Positions 1 to 12,440 of a DNA stretch of 64,000 bases are shown piece after piece. Both the position numbers and the translations under genes were made by a program. Numbering within the stretch: position 1 is the stretch's first letter; every line of letters begins with the position of its first letter. Below the pieces are notes generated by a model. That model saw only the letters and a program-made list of their open reading frames with translations. It searched no databases and had not been told where the DNA came from. Source of the stretch: Chrysomallon squamiferum (lineage: Eukaryota; Mollusca; Gastropoda; Neomphalida; Peltospiridae); contig CM022671.1 in assembly GCA_012295275.1 (NCBI GenBank), positions 6,200,065 through 6,264,064 of the forward strand. Direction: 5' to 3'.

Positions 1-118
1 TTGTTTACATCACTAAAAAGGTTAGTACTTTTCAGTAACTGAAATAACGCACATTCCTCAAAGAAAAAAGTATAATACCATTTTACTAATAATACACAAA
101 CTTGCAGACTAATATAGG

Positions 119-222
<104 letters not shown>

Positions 223-310
223 TGTATATGGATTATTGAACAAAATGTTTCTAATCTGCTTAATGAATGTATTAAGGAATAAATCAACTTTCCTCTTCTT
301 CTTGTCTTCT

Positions 311-2443
311 TTATTCACACAATGGCGTCACTGAATACACTCCAGACTGCCAGTTAGATTCTTGCGACTGGGATACGCTGTTTTCCCTTAGTGTGGAGTG
401 ACATCTCGGTTTTAAAACCTGCAAAACATTCTTCCAGAACTGTTCAGTGGCCGCAGATTCGGCGGGATATTCAATGTAATTCCCTTTGTCAAGAATATCA
501 AACAAAACATTGTTCATGTGCTTCAGGTCGATGTTGCCCACCTTTATGTAGATGAGAGATCCTTCTTCGCGAGAACCCACGTGTTTTATTATCAAGTTCA
601 GAGTGAACATGCTCCAGTCGTCCTTGGCTAAATTGTCAGTTAACAGAACAATAAAACGTCTGCTAGTACGAATAGTTTGCATAATGCAGTCCACTTTGTA
701 TGCACCAGGTTCAAATTCTCTCTGGTGTAAACACAGAGACAAATTTTCCTCGTTTTCCAGTTTGGGCAGAAGTTTGTTTACAACCCAAATGATATCGTCA
801 CCAGAATAACACAAAAATGCGTCATATGTGAATTCACTGATTATTGGTTGATATCTTGCTTGACGCAGAAGAAAGATGAAATAGCGGAAGTGCCATCTGA
901 AATGGTACAAAACGGAGCCGATGATAAGAAGTATAAGAAAGAAAACGGAGGCAAAAATTATGATGAGAGAAACTGTAGATGCAAGCAGACATTTTTGTAT
1001 TCCCATTGTTTTTGCAAAATCTGTCAAGTTTTTTCCGTTCTGAGAACTAGGGCTTGCACACTTGTATTCCTCTGTGGATTTCTTAAATATCTTGTTGTAT
1101 CTGTCATCCGAGAACACCTGCAGAAACCAGAGCAGCTCGCACGTGCAGGCAAAGGGGTTGTAGCCCAAATCAATGGTGTCGATATCCTCAAAGTTTTCGG
1201 GGAGTGAAAATTCGTTGATGATGGTTATCTCGTTATCATATAAGTTAATATATTGGATATTTGGAGGGAAATTGTTGCCGTGTAAATGAGTGATTTCGTT
1301 GCTGGCAATGCGGAGGCGAGTTAAGTGGGGAAAAGATAAGTTTGGGAAGAAACGAAGTATGTTGTCACTGAGACCAAGATACTGCAGTGTGTTCCACATT
1401 GGCTGAAACAGTGAGGAGAAGTAAGTCGAGTTTGTTTCTGTCATTATGTTGCCACTGAGTTCCAAATTCTTGATATTGCTGCATCCGTGAAAAGCTTTTG
1501 ACGATATCTGACCCTCAAAACGTATTTCGCTGTTCTTCATTGATATGGTTTGCACGTGACTGTTGTTGATAGCGTAAGCGTCGATCCGTTTTAAATCACT
1601 GATAAGGTTCATCTGCAGTTCGTTTAATTTCGACAAACAAAAAAATGTATTGTTGTGAATTGTTCTGATTGGGTTTAGCGATAAATGCAGATAGGAAAGA
1701 TTTGGAGCACAGCAGAACAGATAATGTTTTACGTATTTGAAATTATTTTTCACCAGTTCCAGTTTCTTCAGGGCGGATATAGAAATGTTTTCGTAGCAGA
1801 ACAAAGAGAGACTGTTGGAGTTGAGTACGAGGGTTGACACTGTCATGTCACTCATCAGCGTGAGATTATAAATGAAATTTTTACTCAGGTCAAGGTAAGA
1901 CAGATGACGAAGAGGACGGAACACAGACATATTAATTTTTTGAAAGTTATTGAAACCCATATTTAGTTTCTGAATCCCGGACCGGTTAAGATTGACAAAG
2001 AAGTTTTCTTTGATGCCATTCAAAAGAAGTCCGTACAAACTCAGGTGTTTAAACTTTGGACGATTCAGGGACTGAAAAGCTTGTTGCAAATCGGATTTAT
2101 ATATATCGTTTTGATCCAAAATTAATATCTTCAGAGATGTTAATCTTGTGAAAGCATTACTGGACACGTGAATGATATGATTTTCAGAGATGTTAAGAAA
2201 TGTGATGTTGTATCGAGGAAACGCTATCACTTGGAAAGTTTCACTGGTTAGATTTCCCAGATTGTTATTTCCAAAGTCGAGATCTGTAACGGTTGAAGGA
2301 AGATCTCTCGGTATGGAAGTCAGGCCTCTGTTTGAACAGTCAGCGTGTGTTCCATACCAGTGCAGCTTACATTTTCTTTCCCTTCTAGTAGCTGCACAAG
2401 TCACCCACAACAAAAGACACAGCCTGATTACAGTGTCCCGCAT
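311..2443 (-). CDS. Toll-like receptor, copy A (LRR-TM-TIR, intronless coding region)
   Basis: A 710-residue type I membrane receptor of the Toll family, expected to sense ligand with an extracellular LRR domain and signal through a cytoplasmic TIR domain to MyD88-type adaptors. Visible in order: a hydrophobic signal peptide (about 1-18); a short cysteine cap (C25, C36); leucine-rich repeats to about 428; a single LRRCT cap (429-485, beginning NPFACTCELLWF); one membrane helix (about 488-513); TIR at 538-680 with box 1 YDAFLCYS, box 2 LCLHQREFEPG and box 3 around F669-W670; and a 30-residue tail. One C-terminal cap makes it the single-cysteine-cluster type. Many N-glycosylation sequons occur in the ectodomain. 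The ATG lies two bases after a CAG acceptor (2446-2448), so a spliced leader is likely. Copy B at 7880-10012 is its tandem paralogue. The family call is firm; ligand and subtype are unknown. Confidence 0.94.
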   Translation of the reverse strand: MRDTVIRLCLLLWVTCAATRRERKCKLHWYGTHADCSNRGLTSIPRDLPSTVTDLDFGNNNLGNLTSETFQVIAFPRYNITFLNISENHIIHVSSNAFTRLTSLKILILDQNDIYKSDLQQAFQSLNRPKFKHLSLYGLLLNGIKENFFVNLNRSGIQKLNMGFNNFQKINMSVFRPLRHLSYLDLSKNFIYNLTLMSDMTVSTLVLNSNSLSLFCYENISISALKKLELVKNNFKYVKHYLFCCAPNLSYLHLSLNPIRTIHNNTFFCLSKLNELQMNLISDLKRIDAYAINNSHVQTISMKNSEIRFEGQISSKAFHGCSNIKNLELSGNIMTETNSTYFSSLFQPMWNTLQYLGLSDNILRFFPNLSFPHLTRLRIASNEITHLHGNNFPPNIQYINLYDNEITIINEFSLPENFEDIDTIDLGYNPFACTCELLWFLQVFSDDRYNKIFKKSTEEYKCASPSSQNGKNLTDFAKTMGIQKCLLASTVSLIIIFASVFFLILLIIGSVLYHFRWHFRYFIFLLRQARYQPIISEFTYDAFLCYSGDDIIWVVNKLLPKLENEENLSLCLHQREFEPGAYKVDCIMQTIRTSRRFIVLLTDNLAKDDWSMFTLNLIIKHVGSREEGSLIYIKVGNIDLKHMNNVLFDILDKGNYIEYPAESAATEQFWKNVLQVLKPRCHSTLRENSVSQSQESNWQSGVYSVTPLCE

Positions 2444-2621
2444 GACTGCACAGCTAATATTACAAGTAGTTTTATATGTTTACTTTTTAAACTTCTCTCA
2501 GCACTTGCTGGTGTGAATTTTCCTGTTTCAAACGTCTGTTTCCCACTTTCAAGCAGGAAGAAAATAATGTTCTGTTTTTTTTCTTATTCTGTGGTAAAAA
2601 AAAAAAAAGTATAATAAATAA

Positions 2622-2743
<122 letters not shown>

Positions 2744-2785
2744 ATTTAAAAAATAAAACACTTATATAAATAAAGAAAGAACTAC

Positions 2786-2870
2786 CTTGTATAAATATTT
2801 TGTCGTCAGTAACCGTGTACACGTTAATGTTTCTGTTTCCAACTAGTGTGACAAACGTCTCTTGTTCCAC
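2786..2870 (-). other. Second leader-exon-like copy upstream of TLR copy A
   Basis: A diverged duplicate of the leader segment ends in ATACAAG followed by GTAGTT (edge at 2786). It is followed on the minus strand by a second version of the segment with the motif AAGCAGGAAGAAAAT, also found near 2555-2570. TLR copy B has only one such leader, so an internal duplication of leader plus intron separates the two receptors' upstream regions. Whether it is transcribed is unknown. Confidence 0.3.
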
Positions 2871-3081
2871 CTTCAAGCAGGAAGAAAATTGATATGTGAA
2901 AAAAATCTTCTGTTGTCAACCGATTGTTTTTTGTTTTTCTTTATTCTAAAATAAAAAAAATGAAAAAATGAAAAAAATAAAAAATAAATAAATAAACAAA
3001 TAAAAGTAAATTAAAAGTAAATTAAAATTAAATTAAAAATAATTTAGAAAATAAAATAATTCTAAATAAATAGAGAAGTAC

Positions 3082-3150
3082 CTTGTGTAAAGATCCTGTC
3101 GCCAGTAGCCGTGTACACACCTCTCGTGAATGACACTAAACCCGTTTTAA
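3082..3150 (-). other. Probable non-coding leader (5' UTR) exon of TLR copy A
   Basis: On the minus strand a conserved segment ends in ACACAAG followed by GTACTT, a good 5' splice site with the exon edge at 3082. The same segment and donor recur in copy B (10442). The ATG exon has a CAG acceptor at 2446-2448, giving an intron of about 635 bases. The 5' end of this exon cannot be seen, so the upstream coordinate is arbitrary. This is an inference from splice signals and paralogue conservation. Confidence 0.4.
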
Positions 3151-3584
3151 CGTGTTCACAATGTATTCACGACACAAACACGGTATTCGCGATATTTTGA
3201 CACAATATATCCTGACACGGTATCCGATATGTTTCTGTAAGAACAATATTCACTTTTATTTTCATATAGTTTATGCACATCTAGGTGTTAACAAACTGTG
3301 TCACAAAATGGCTTCCAACTTTACCTTTCCGAAACTACCTTGCTCACAACGGAAATATATTCTGATCACAGAAAGTACCCTTAAGAATAAAATATAACAG
3401 AAAAAAAATCCGGGTCAGTATCAAAATCGCATTATCTCGAATATGTAGTTGTATGAATAAGGCACAAACATGTTTAGACAAACTTCTTATTTACTAGGGA
3501 ACTGTCTGTTATTGATAGAACTCTATCTCCGAATCGACGTCCGTAATATTAATTTTTTCGCAATGTCTGTGTCTGTATGTATGT

Positions 3585-3627
<43 letters not shown>

Positions 3628-5009
3628 TGAACCTGTTGCATTTCATATAAACTTTTAACAATGCACTGAAGTGAAAACACATACATGAAGACTGGAGGAA
3701 AACTAACAGATAAATCTAATGTATTTCTTTTTGAAAATGTCTTTCATTAACTTACACGTAAGTAAAATATTTATCAAAAATCTTTATTACAATCTAATTT
3801 ACAAATAAACGTATGCAAATCGATTCAGAAAAGGAGATTATCGTGATATTAGCTTTGTGAAGTTTTTCACCATACAATTATTTCAAAGAACATAACATTT
3901 GTTTTTACTCTCATTGTTTGTTTTTTTGTTTTTTTTTTTTTTTTTTTTTTTTTGGGGGTCAGGTTGCATGAAGTGAATTTATAAGTTACGAACTGTTGTG
4001 TAATCTCTGTCTACTGACTAAAAAAAAAATAATAATAAAAATAATAATAATAATAAAAGAAGAAGAAACAAGGTAGATAAAAATAACATATTTTTAATAA
4101 AGGTTATATTAACGTCATATTCTGATAAAGAAAACGCTGAAGATAATTTTTTTATTTTCTTCAGTTAGCTGCTGCAAGTAATCTTTTAAATGTGCAAATA
4201 TGTATTACATGCCATGGTCTTTATTATTTCATTTTGAGAGCAACTAGCTGGAACGAGAAATAGACCGACAGCCCTAATCCCAGAGATCGATCCAAAAATC
4301 TATCGCAGATTAGATCAGATATGAGCTAAATTATTGCCCGATAATAAATAAATAAATGTAAAATGAAATACGGACAAAAGTTAATAACCAGTATAAACAT
4401 AATTCAATGTTGGATGACAGTTGGTATGAATTACAGCCGGATTTAAGTAATATTACATAATTAATATTATTATTAATAAATAACATCTGATATAAAACAA
4501 GTTATTTGACAGTAGGTATATGTATTCTTTGTAAAATGTACATTTAAATGTAAAACGTTTTTCACGAATGAGTTCAAAACTGCATGTTTGTTGTTTTTAC
4601 TGTTTTAACTTTTAATTCTTTTTTTTTTTTTTTTTTTTGGTTGTGATGTTTTTGTTCTTTGTTTTGTTTGTTAGTTGAGTTATTTTGTGTGTGAGATTTT
4701 TGTTCTCTTTTTTCTTTCTGTCGTTTTTTTTTTTTTTTTTTTTTCGTGAAAGTAACTGGCTATCTTTGTGAAAATCTATCCATAATTATCTAGACAAGCT
4801 AAATGATGGATTCTAGGTTACGCAAGTATAAACCTACTACTAGAACTTGACTCTGATACACTGTCAGATTTAAAACTGTTTTAGTGACACTCAGATTCAT
4901 TATGTTTTATAATGGACATTTCCAACTGGAGAAAGTAACAAAAACAGAGTGTAAAATCTTTATGGTGGTAATAATCAGGAACTATAAATAATAATAATAA
5001 TAATAACAA

Positions 5010-5556
5010 TAATAATTGTTTTGTTGTTGTTTATATGGTTGTATCTCTGCATGTTTTCTTTTCTTTCTTTCTTTCTTTCTTCTATTTCTTTTTTTTTTAT
5101 TATTATCATTATTTATTTTTTATTATTATTATTATTTTATTTTTTTTGGTTTCTTTCGATCTACGTTTCTTAAACTGTTTGTATGGAAACGTGTTAATAC
5201 ATTTCTTGATGTTATTGAAAAACATGCTCAGATTTTTGCAATGGTTTACTTACTCGTAATGAACTTAATAAACAAGTCACAAGAAAAAACCATATATATG
5301 TGTATATATATATATATATGTGTGTGTGTATATGTATAATTATATGATATCTATTTATTTTTTTATTTCCTTTGTTATAATATCATGGTTATACTTAATT
5401 ATCAGAAAATATTTTATTTTTACCATATCGGATTAAAAACAAACAATAACGTCAAAATACAAAACATTTATTTAGGCTATAGTTCATAACACTGTAAGTT
5501 AGTAAGAAGATATAACAAAATAATTAGATTTTAAAATATATTAAAATATTATCATG

Positions 5557-5605
<49 letters not shown>

Positions 5606-5637
5606 TAGTTACGTTATCGTTTTATTTGTTTCTTATT

Positions 5638-5676
<39 letters not shown>

Positions 5677-6274
5677 TTTGTGTACTGAGTTGCATGAACC
5701 CAAACGATCAAATTGATTAAATTGGATTATTTCTTGTCCGTAGAGGTTAGTGTACAAAACGTTTGTTTAATAACCAGTCTTTATCACTCAGAAATTCGAG
5801 ATGGGCGTTGCATTGAATTCAATCTGCACAACTGATTTTTTGTTGTTGTTGTTATTTTTGTATACACAACCGGCCACTTACGTCGCTATGTCATGATTAT
5901 ACTTAATTATCAGAAGCTATGTCAATGGACGAAATACAAATCAACTCGGCCGGTTTGCTAATTTAAACAAAAAATGAATGGCTAAATAATCTGTTTCTAT
6001 CGCGTTTTGTGATCACTGAGAAAACACTGTTTTATTTAATTATATTTTATTTTATTTTATTATATTCATACATTCGTTCATTCATTGAAGACGAGTCAGT
6101 CTTTCCAAACATTTGCTTCAATTATTCATCTATAATTATAGTGATATAAGTACAGTATTCACAATCTATTGATACAAAAATATTTACATTTTCTTTTAAT
6201 ACATATTAACACTAAGAGATCCTCTCCATAATAATTAAGAACCATGTCTTTTTTTTAAAATCATCATCATCAGC

Positions 6275-6324
<50 letters not shown>

Positions 6325-7596
6325 AATAAATTATAAAATAAAATAAAATACATATAAAAAAATAACACTTTTTCTCAGCATTTCAACTTCATATTTACAT
6401 TAATTATATATTTGATAAAGTTCTAGTTTTATAAATTAGTTATACTCCTATTAATTATAGTAAATTTTTACATTTTCATTTAAATTTGTATTTTATTTGC
6501 CTTTTACGACAGGCCATCAAGCTAATATATCTACTCTCATTTATTACACATAACTATTTGTTGTTTTAAAATTTACTTTATGATTTATCCTTAAATTTTT
6601 TATTTAAGTTCAAAATCTACATCTAATGACATTCATTCAATATATGACGTCATAATTATAATTCATCTTAATGACGCCATTGTTGTTCCTTTGTGAATTT
6701 TGAAATCGAACAAGAACAGTCTGGTAATGTGTTAATTTTATTATTGTTGTTTTGGAATTGTAGTGTTGTTGTTGTTGTTTTTGCTTTTTTTTTGATTGGT
6801 GGATTTACTTTTATTAATTAATTTATTTGTTTGTTTGTTTTAATATTCAAATTTCCATTTCCTTACAGTCATTTAATACGTCTGTTTTTATTTCTTGATC
6901 AGGAATATAAATTTACCTCAGTGCAGTTCTTTTAGACAGCTGTACATTTACTATTATAACAAAAACAGAACAAAACTAAATTCACAGATATTCAAACATG
7001 TACAAGTAATATACAGTAGACGAGTAGGCGAAGAGCAACTCAGACGAACATTTGGATAGATATAACTGTTCTTCCGTCAGAGATAACTCTAAATAAATGT
7101 TTTTTTAGCTAATTCTTGCCAACCGTACGATTGGCAACGATTGCGGCTAGGATGCTCATTTAACAATTATTTTGGCTTTACGTTCCTTTAGATCAGTCAT
7201 TTTCGAGTTTCCTCGTACGAAAAAAAACAATAAAAAAAAAAAAAAAAAAAATGGCCATGCAGTCGTTCATACACACGCTACAAAATCTCTGTAATAAACC
7301 ACTGATTCGGAAATCGTCGGACATTCTTGAATAGTGACGTAACAGTTAGCTAATTAACACGTGACAACTTCTGAGCCCGATGAATGCTGTTCTCCGCCAG
7401 AGGATACTCGGGCTAAATGTACACTAAAACTCCAGTCTTAATTAATAACGAAGCATGAGAACAAAAGTTTTCTGTAGTGACGTTATCATGTAAAGGATGA
7501 ATCCGATTTGTTACATTTCTTCATTCCCCCCCCCCAGGTAAATAGAAAACACTGAAAGTTTTTTTTTAAATATTTACAAATAAGTCATATCAATAT
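5010..7596. other. Spacer between the duplicated TLR segments; no gene seen
   Basis: AT-rich DNA unique to this position. It contains (TA)n at about 5558-5602, (CA)n at about 5641-5672, an (AAT)n/(AAAT)n run at 6280-6350, a poly-A tract at about 7230-7250 and a C run near 7526. No coding potential was seen on either strand. Confidence 0.7.
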
Positions 7597-7714
7597 TTGT
7601 TTAAATCACTATAAGAATATTATTTTCAGTAACTGAAATAACGCACATTCCTTCAAAGAAAAAAGTATAATACCATTTTACTAATAATACGCAAACTTGC
7701 ACACTAATATAGGC

Positions 7715-7719
<5 letters not shown>

Positions 7720-7782
<63 letters not shown>
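7720..7782. repeat. (GA)n microsatellite
   Basis: Counterpart of the tract at 121-218, 3' of TLR B. Confidence 0.97.
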
Positions 7783-7784
<2 letters not shown>

Positions 7785-7879
7785 AGATTTATGTATATGG
7801 ATTATTGAACAAAATGTTTCTAATCTGTTTAATGAATGTATTAAGGAATAAATCAATTTTCCTCTTCTTCTTGTCTTCT

Positions 7880-10012
7880 TTATTCACACAATGGCGTCAC
7901 TGAATACACTCCAGACTGCCAGTTAGATTCTTGCGACTGGGATACGCTGTTTTCCCTTAGTGTGGAGTGACATCTCGGTTTTAAAACCTGCAAAACATTC
8001 TTCCAGAACTGTTCAGTGGCCGCAGATTCGGCGGGATATTCAATGTAATTCCCTTCGGAAAGAATATCAAACAAAACATTGTTCATGTGCTTCAGGTCGA
8101 TGTTGCCCACCTTTATGTAGATGAGAGATCCTTCTTCGCGAGAACCCACGTGTTTTATTATCAAGTTCAGAGTGAACATGCTCCAGTCGTCCATGGCTAA
8201 ATTGTCAGTTAACAGAACAATAAAACGTCTGCTAGTACGAATAGTTTGCATAATGCAGTCCACTTTGTATGCACCAGGTACAAATTCTCTCTGGTGTAAA
8301 CACAGAGACAAATTTTCCTCGTTTTCCAGTTTGGGCAGAAGTTTGTTTACAACCCATGTGATATCGTCATCAGAATAACACAAAAATGCGTCATATGTGA
8401 ATACATTGCTTATTGGCTGATATCTTGCTTGACGCAGAAGAAAGATGAAATAGCGGAAGTGCCATCTGAAATGGTACAAAACGGAGCCGATGATAAGAAG
8501 TATAAGAAAGAAAACGGAGGCAAAAATTATGATGAGAGAAACTGTAGATGCAAGCAGACATTTTTGTATTCCCATTGTTTTTGCAAAATCTGTCAAGTTT
8601 TTACCGTTCTGAGAATTAGGGCTTGCACACTTGTATTCCTCTGTGGATTTCTTAAATATCTTGTTGTATCTGTCATCCGAGAACACCTGCAGAAACCAGA
8701 GCAGCTCGCACGTGCAGGCAAAGGGGTTGTAGCCCAAATCAATGGTGTCGATATCCTCAAAGTTTTCTGGCAGTGAAAATTTGTTGATGATGGGTATCTC
8801 GTTATCATGTAAGTTAATATATTGGATATTTGGAGGGAAATTGTTGCCGTGTAAATGAGTGATTTCGTTGCTGGCAATGCGGAGGCGAGTTAAGTGGGGA
8901 AAAGATAAGTTTGGGAAGAAACGAAGTATGTTGTCACTGAGACCAAGATACTGCAGTGTGTTCCACATTGGCTGAAACAGTGAGGAGAAGTAAGTCGAGT
9001 TTGTTTCTGTCATTATGTTGCCACTGAGTTCCAAATTCTTGATATTGCTGCATCCGTGAAAAGCTTTTGACGATATCTGACCCTCAAAACGTATTTCGCT
9101 GTTCTTCATTGATATGGTTTGCACGTGACTGTTGTTGATAGCGTAAGCGTCGATCCGTTTTAAATCACTGATAAGGTTCATCTGCAGTTCGTTTAATTTC
9201 GACAAACAAAAAAATGTATTGTTGTGAATTGTTCTGATTGGGTTTAGCGATAAATGCAGATAGGAAAGATTTGGAGCACAGCAGAACAGATAATGTTTTA
9301 CGTATTTGAAATTATTTTCCACCAGTTCCAGTCTCTTCAGGGCGGATATAGAAATGTTTTCGTAGCAGAACAAAGAGAGACTGTTGAAGTTGAGTACGAG
9401 GGTTGTCACTGTCATGTCACTCACCAGCGTGAGATTATAAATGAAATTTTTACTCAGGTCAAGGTAAGACAGATGACGAAGAGGACGGAACACAGACATA
9501 TTAATTTTTTGAAAGTTATTGAAACCCATATTTAGTTTCTGAATGCCGGACTGGTTAAGATTGACGAAGAAGTCTTCTTTGATGCCATTCAAAAGAAGTC
9601 CGTACAAACTCAGGTGTTTAAACTTTGGACGATTCAGGGACTGAAAAGCTTTTTGCAAATCGGATTTATATATATCGTTTCGATCCAAAATTAATATCTT
9701 TAGAGACGTTAGACTTGTGAAAGCATTACTGGACACGTGAGTGATATGATTTTCAGAGATGTTAAGAAATGTGATGTTGTATCGAGGAAACGCTATCACT
9801 TGGAAAGTTTCACTGGTTAGATTTCCCAGATTGTTATTTCCAAACTCGAGATCTGTAACGGTTGAAGGAAGATCTCTCGGTATGGAAGTCAGGCCTCTGT
9901 TTGAACAGTCAGCGTGCGTACCATACCAGTGCAGCTTACATTTTCTTTCCCTTGTAGCAGCTGCACATGTCACCCACAACAAAAGACACAGCCTGATTAC
10001 AGTGTACCGCAT
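7880..10012 (-). CDS. Toll-like receptor, copy B (LRR-TM-TIR, intronless coding region)
   Basis: The tandem paralogue of copy A, with the same length (710 residues) and the same signal peptide, LRR, LRRCT, membrane helix and TIR layout. I count 28 amino-acid differences by eye and no indels. They fall in three groups: the N-terminal LRR half; a few near the LRRCT; and nine in or just before the TIR, including G548D beside box 1, E578V inside the box 2 BB loop (REFVPG, keeping the proline and glycine), K607M and the 652-653 pair. A central block of the ectodomain is identical even at silent sites. The reading frame is intact with no premature stop, so both copies look functional. A CAG acceptor also stands two bases upstream of its ATG. 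The family assignment rests on the TIR boxes and LRR caps; what it recognises cannot be read from sequence. Confidence 0.94.
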   Translation of the reverse strand: MRYTVIRLCLLLWVTCAAATRERKCKLHWYGTHADCSNRGLTSIPRDLPSTVTDLEFGNNNLGNLTSETFQVIAFPRYNITFLNISENHITHVSSNAFTSLTSLKILILDRNDIYKSDLQKAFQSLNRPKFKHLSLYGLLLNGIKEDFFVNLNQSGIQKLNMGFNNFQKINMSVFRPLRHLSYLDLSKNFIYNLTLVSDMTVTTLVLNFNSLSLFCYENISISALKRLELVENNFKYVKHYLFCCAPNLSYLHLSLNPIRTIHNNTFFCLSKLNELQMNLISDLKRIDAYAINNSHVQTISMKNSEIRFEGQISSKAFHGCSNIKNLELSGNIMTETNSTYFSSLFQPMWNTLQYLGLSDNILRFFPNLSFPHLTRLRIASNEITHLHGNNFPPNIQYINLHDNEIPIINKFSLPENFEDIDTIDLGYNPFACTCELLWFLQVFSDDRYNKIFKKSTEEYKCASPNSQNGKNLTDFAKTMGIQKCLLASTVSLIIIFASVFFLILLIIGSVLYHFRWHFRYFIFLLRQARYQPISNVFTYDAFLCYSDDDITWVVNKLLPKLENEENLSLCLHQREFVPGAYKVDCIMQTIRTSRRFIVLLTDNLAMDDWSMFTLNLIIKHVGSREEGSLIYIKVGNIDLKHMNNVLFDILSEGNYIEYPAESAATEQFWKNVLQVLKPRCHSTLRENSVSQSQESNWQSGVYSVTPLCE

Positions 10013-10205
10013 GACTGTACAGCTAATATTACAAGTAGTTTTATATGTTTACTTTATAAACTTCTCTCAGCATTTGCTGGTGTGAATTTTCCTGTTTCAA
10101 ACGTCTGTTTCCCACTTTCAAGCAGAAAGAAAATAATGTTCTGGTTTTTTTTTTCTTATTCTGTGGTAAAAAAAAATAATAATAATAAATAAATAAATAC
10201 ATTTG

Positions 10206-10242
<37 letters not shown>

Positions 10243-10441
10243 AAAAAATAGATTTAATAAATTAAAAACTTATTTAAAAAAAACACTTAAAAAAAAATGA
10301 AAAAATGAAAAAATAAATAAATAAATAAATAAATAAATAAAAGGAAATTAAAAGTAAATTAAAATTAAATTAAAATTAAATTAAAAATAATTTAGAAAAT
10401 AAAATAATTCTAAATAAATAAATAAATAAACACAGAAGTAC

Positions 10442-10510
10442 CTTGTGTAAAGATCCTGTCGCCAGTAACCGTGTACACACCTCTCGTGAATGACACAAAA
10501 CCCGTTTTAA
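10442..10510 (-). other. Probable non-coding leader (5' UTR) exon of TLR copy B
   Basis: Counterpart of the copy A leader. The minus strand reads ACACAAG then GTACTT, with the exon edge at 10442. It would splice to the acceptor CAG just upstream of the ATG at 10012, across an intron of about 430 bases. The upstream limit is not visible. Confidence 0.4.
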
Positions 10511-10519
10511 CGAGTTCAC

Positions 10520-10949
10520 AATGTATTGAGGACACAAACACGGTATTCGCGATATTTTGACACAGTATCCGATATGTTTCTGTAAGAACAATATTCACTT
10601 TTATTTTCATACAGTTTATGCACATCTAGGTGTTAACAAACTGTGTCGCAAAATGGCTTCCAACTTTACCTTTCCGAAACTACCTTGCTCACAACCGGAA
10701 ATATGTTCTTACCCTTAAGAGTAAGTACCCTTAAAAGTAAAATATAACAGAAAAAAAATCCGGGTCAGTATCAAAATCGCATTATCTCGAATATGTAGTT
10801 GTATGAATAAGGCACATACATGTTTAAACAAACTTATTTACTAGGGAACTGTCTGTTATTAATAGAACTCTATTTCCGAATCGACATCCGTAATATCAGT
10901 TTTTTGTCATGAGAAGCGAAAGCATTGTCTGTGTCTGTATGTATGTCTC

Positions 10950-11009
<60 letters not shown>

Positions 11010-12397
11010 TGAACCCGTTGCATTTCATGTAAACTTTTAACAATGCACTGAAGTGAAAACACACACATGAAGACTGGAGGAAAACTAACAGATAAATCTA
11101 ATGTATTTCTTTTTGAAAATGTCTTTCATTAACTTACACGTAAGTAAAATATTTATTAAAATCTTTATTACAACCTAATTTACAAATAAACGTATGCAAA
11201 CCGATTCAGAAAATGAGATTATCGTGATATTAGCTTTGTGAAGTTTTTGATCATACAATTATTTCAAAGGATATAACATTTCCTTTTATGTTGTTTTTTT
11301 TGGGGGGAAGGGGGTTGTTTTATTCTTTCTCATTCAGGTTGCATGAAGTGAATTTATACGTTGTAGTACGAACTGTTGTGTAATCTCTGTCTATTTAGTA
11401 AAATAAATAAATAAATAAATAAATAAATAAAATAATAATAAAAGAAGAAGAAGAAGAAGAAACAAGGTAGATAAAAATAATTATTTTGTTTAATGACACA
11501 ACATATTTTTAATAAAGGGTTATATTAACGTCATATTCTGATAAAGAAAACGCTGAAGATAACTTTTTTATTATTTTCTTCAGTTAGCTGCTGCAAGTAA
11601 TCTTTTAAATGTGCAAATATGTATTAGATGCCATGGTCTTTATTATTTCATTTTTAGAGCAACTAGCTAGAACGAGAAATAGACCGACAGTCCTAATCCC
11701 AGAGATCGTACAAAAATCTATTGCAGATTAGATCAGATATGAGCTAAATTATTTCCCGATAATAAATAAATAAATGTAAAATAAAATACGTACAAAAGTT
11801 AATAACCAGTATAAACATAATTCACTGTTGGATGACAGTTGGTATGAATTACAGCCGGATTTAAGTAATATTACATAATTAATATTATTATTAATAAATA
11901 ACATCTGATACAAAACAAGTTATTTGACAGTAGGTATATGTATTCTTTGTAAAATGTACATTTAAATGTAAAACGTTTTTCACGAATGAGCTCAAAACTG
12001 CAAGTTTGTTGTTTTTATTGTTTTAATGGGTTTTTTTTTTTTTTTTTTGGTTGGGAGAGGTTTGTTGTTTGTTTTGTTTGTTAGTTGGGTTATTTTGTGT
12101 GTGACATTTTTGTTCTCTTTTTTCTTCCTTTCATTCTTTTTTTTTTTTTTTCCCCTGAAAGTAAGTGGCCATGTTTGTGAAAATCTATCCATAATTATCT
12201 AGACAAGCTAAATGATTGATTCTAGGTTACGCAAGTATAAACCTACTACTAGAACTTGACTCTGATACACTGTCAGATTTAAAACTATTTTAGTGACACT
12301 CAGATTCATTATGTTTTATAATGGACATTTCCAACTGGAGAAAGTAACAAAAACAGAGTGTAAAATCTTTATGGTGGTAATAATCAGGAACTATAAC

Positions 12398-12440
<43 letters not shown>

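Larger units (their letters stand above)
7597..12420. repeat. Segmental tandem duplication, right copy (with TLR B)
   Basis: Direct repeat of 1-5000, offset by about 7.57 kb over the gene. Shared landmarks include the AACGCACATTCC motif near the left edge, the receptor, the leader exon, a (GT)n run, and the block just before the (AAT)n at 12400-12441 where similarity ends. Confidence 0.85.

Noticed and set aside
552-1207. Plus-strand ORFs inside the TLR genes (also 8121-8776 and 9254-9535)
   Set aside because: They are antisense shadows of the receptor coding sequence, with no features of their own.
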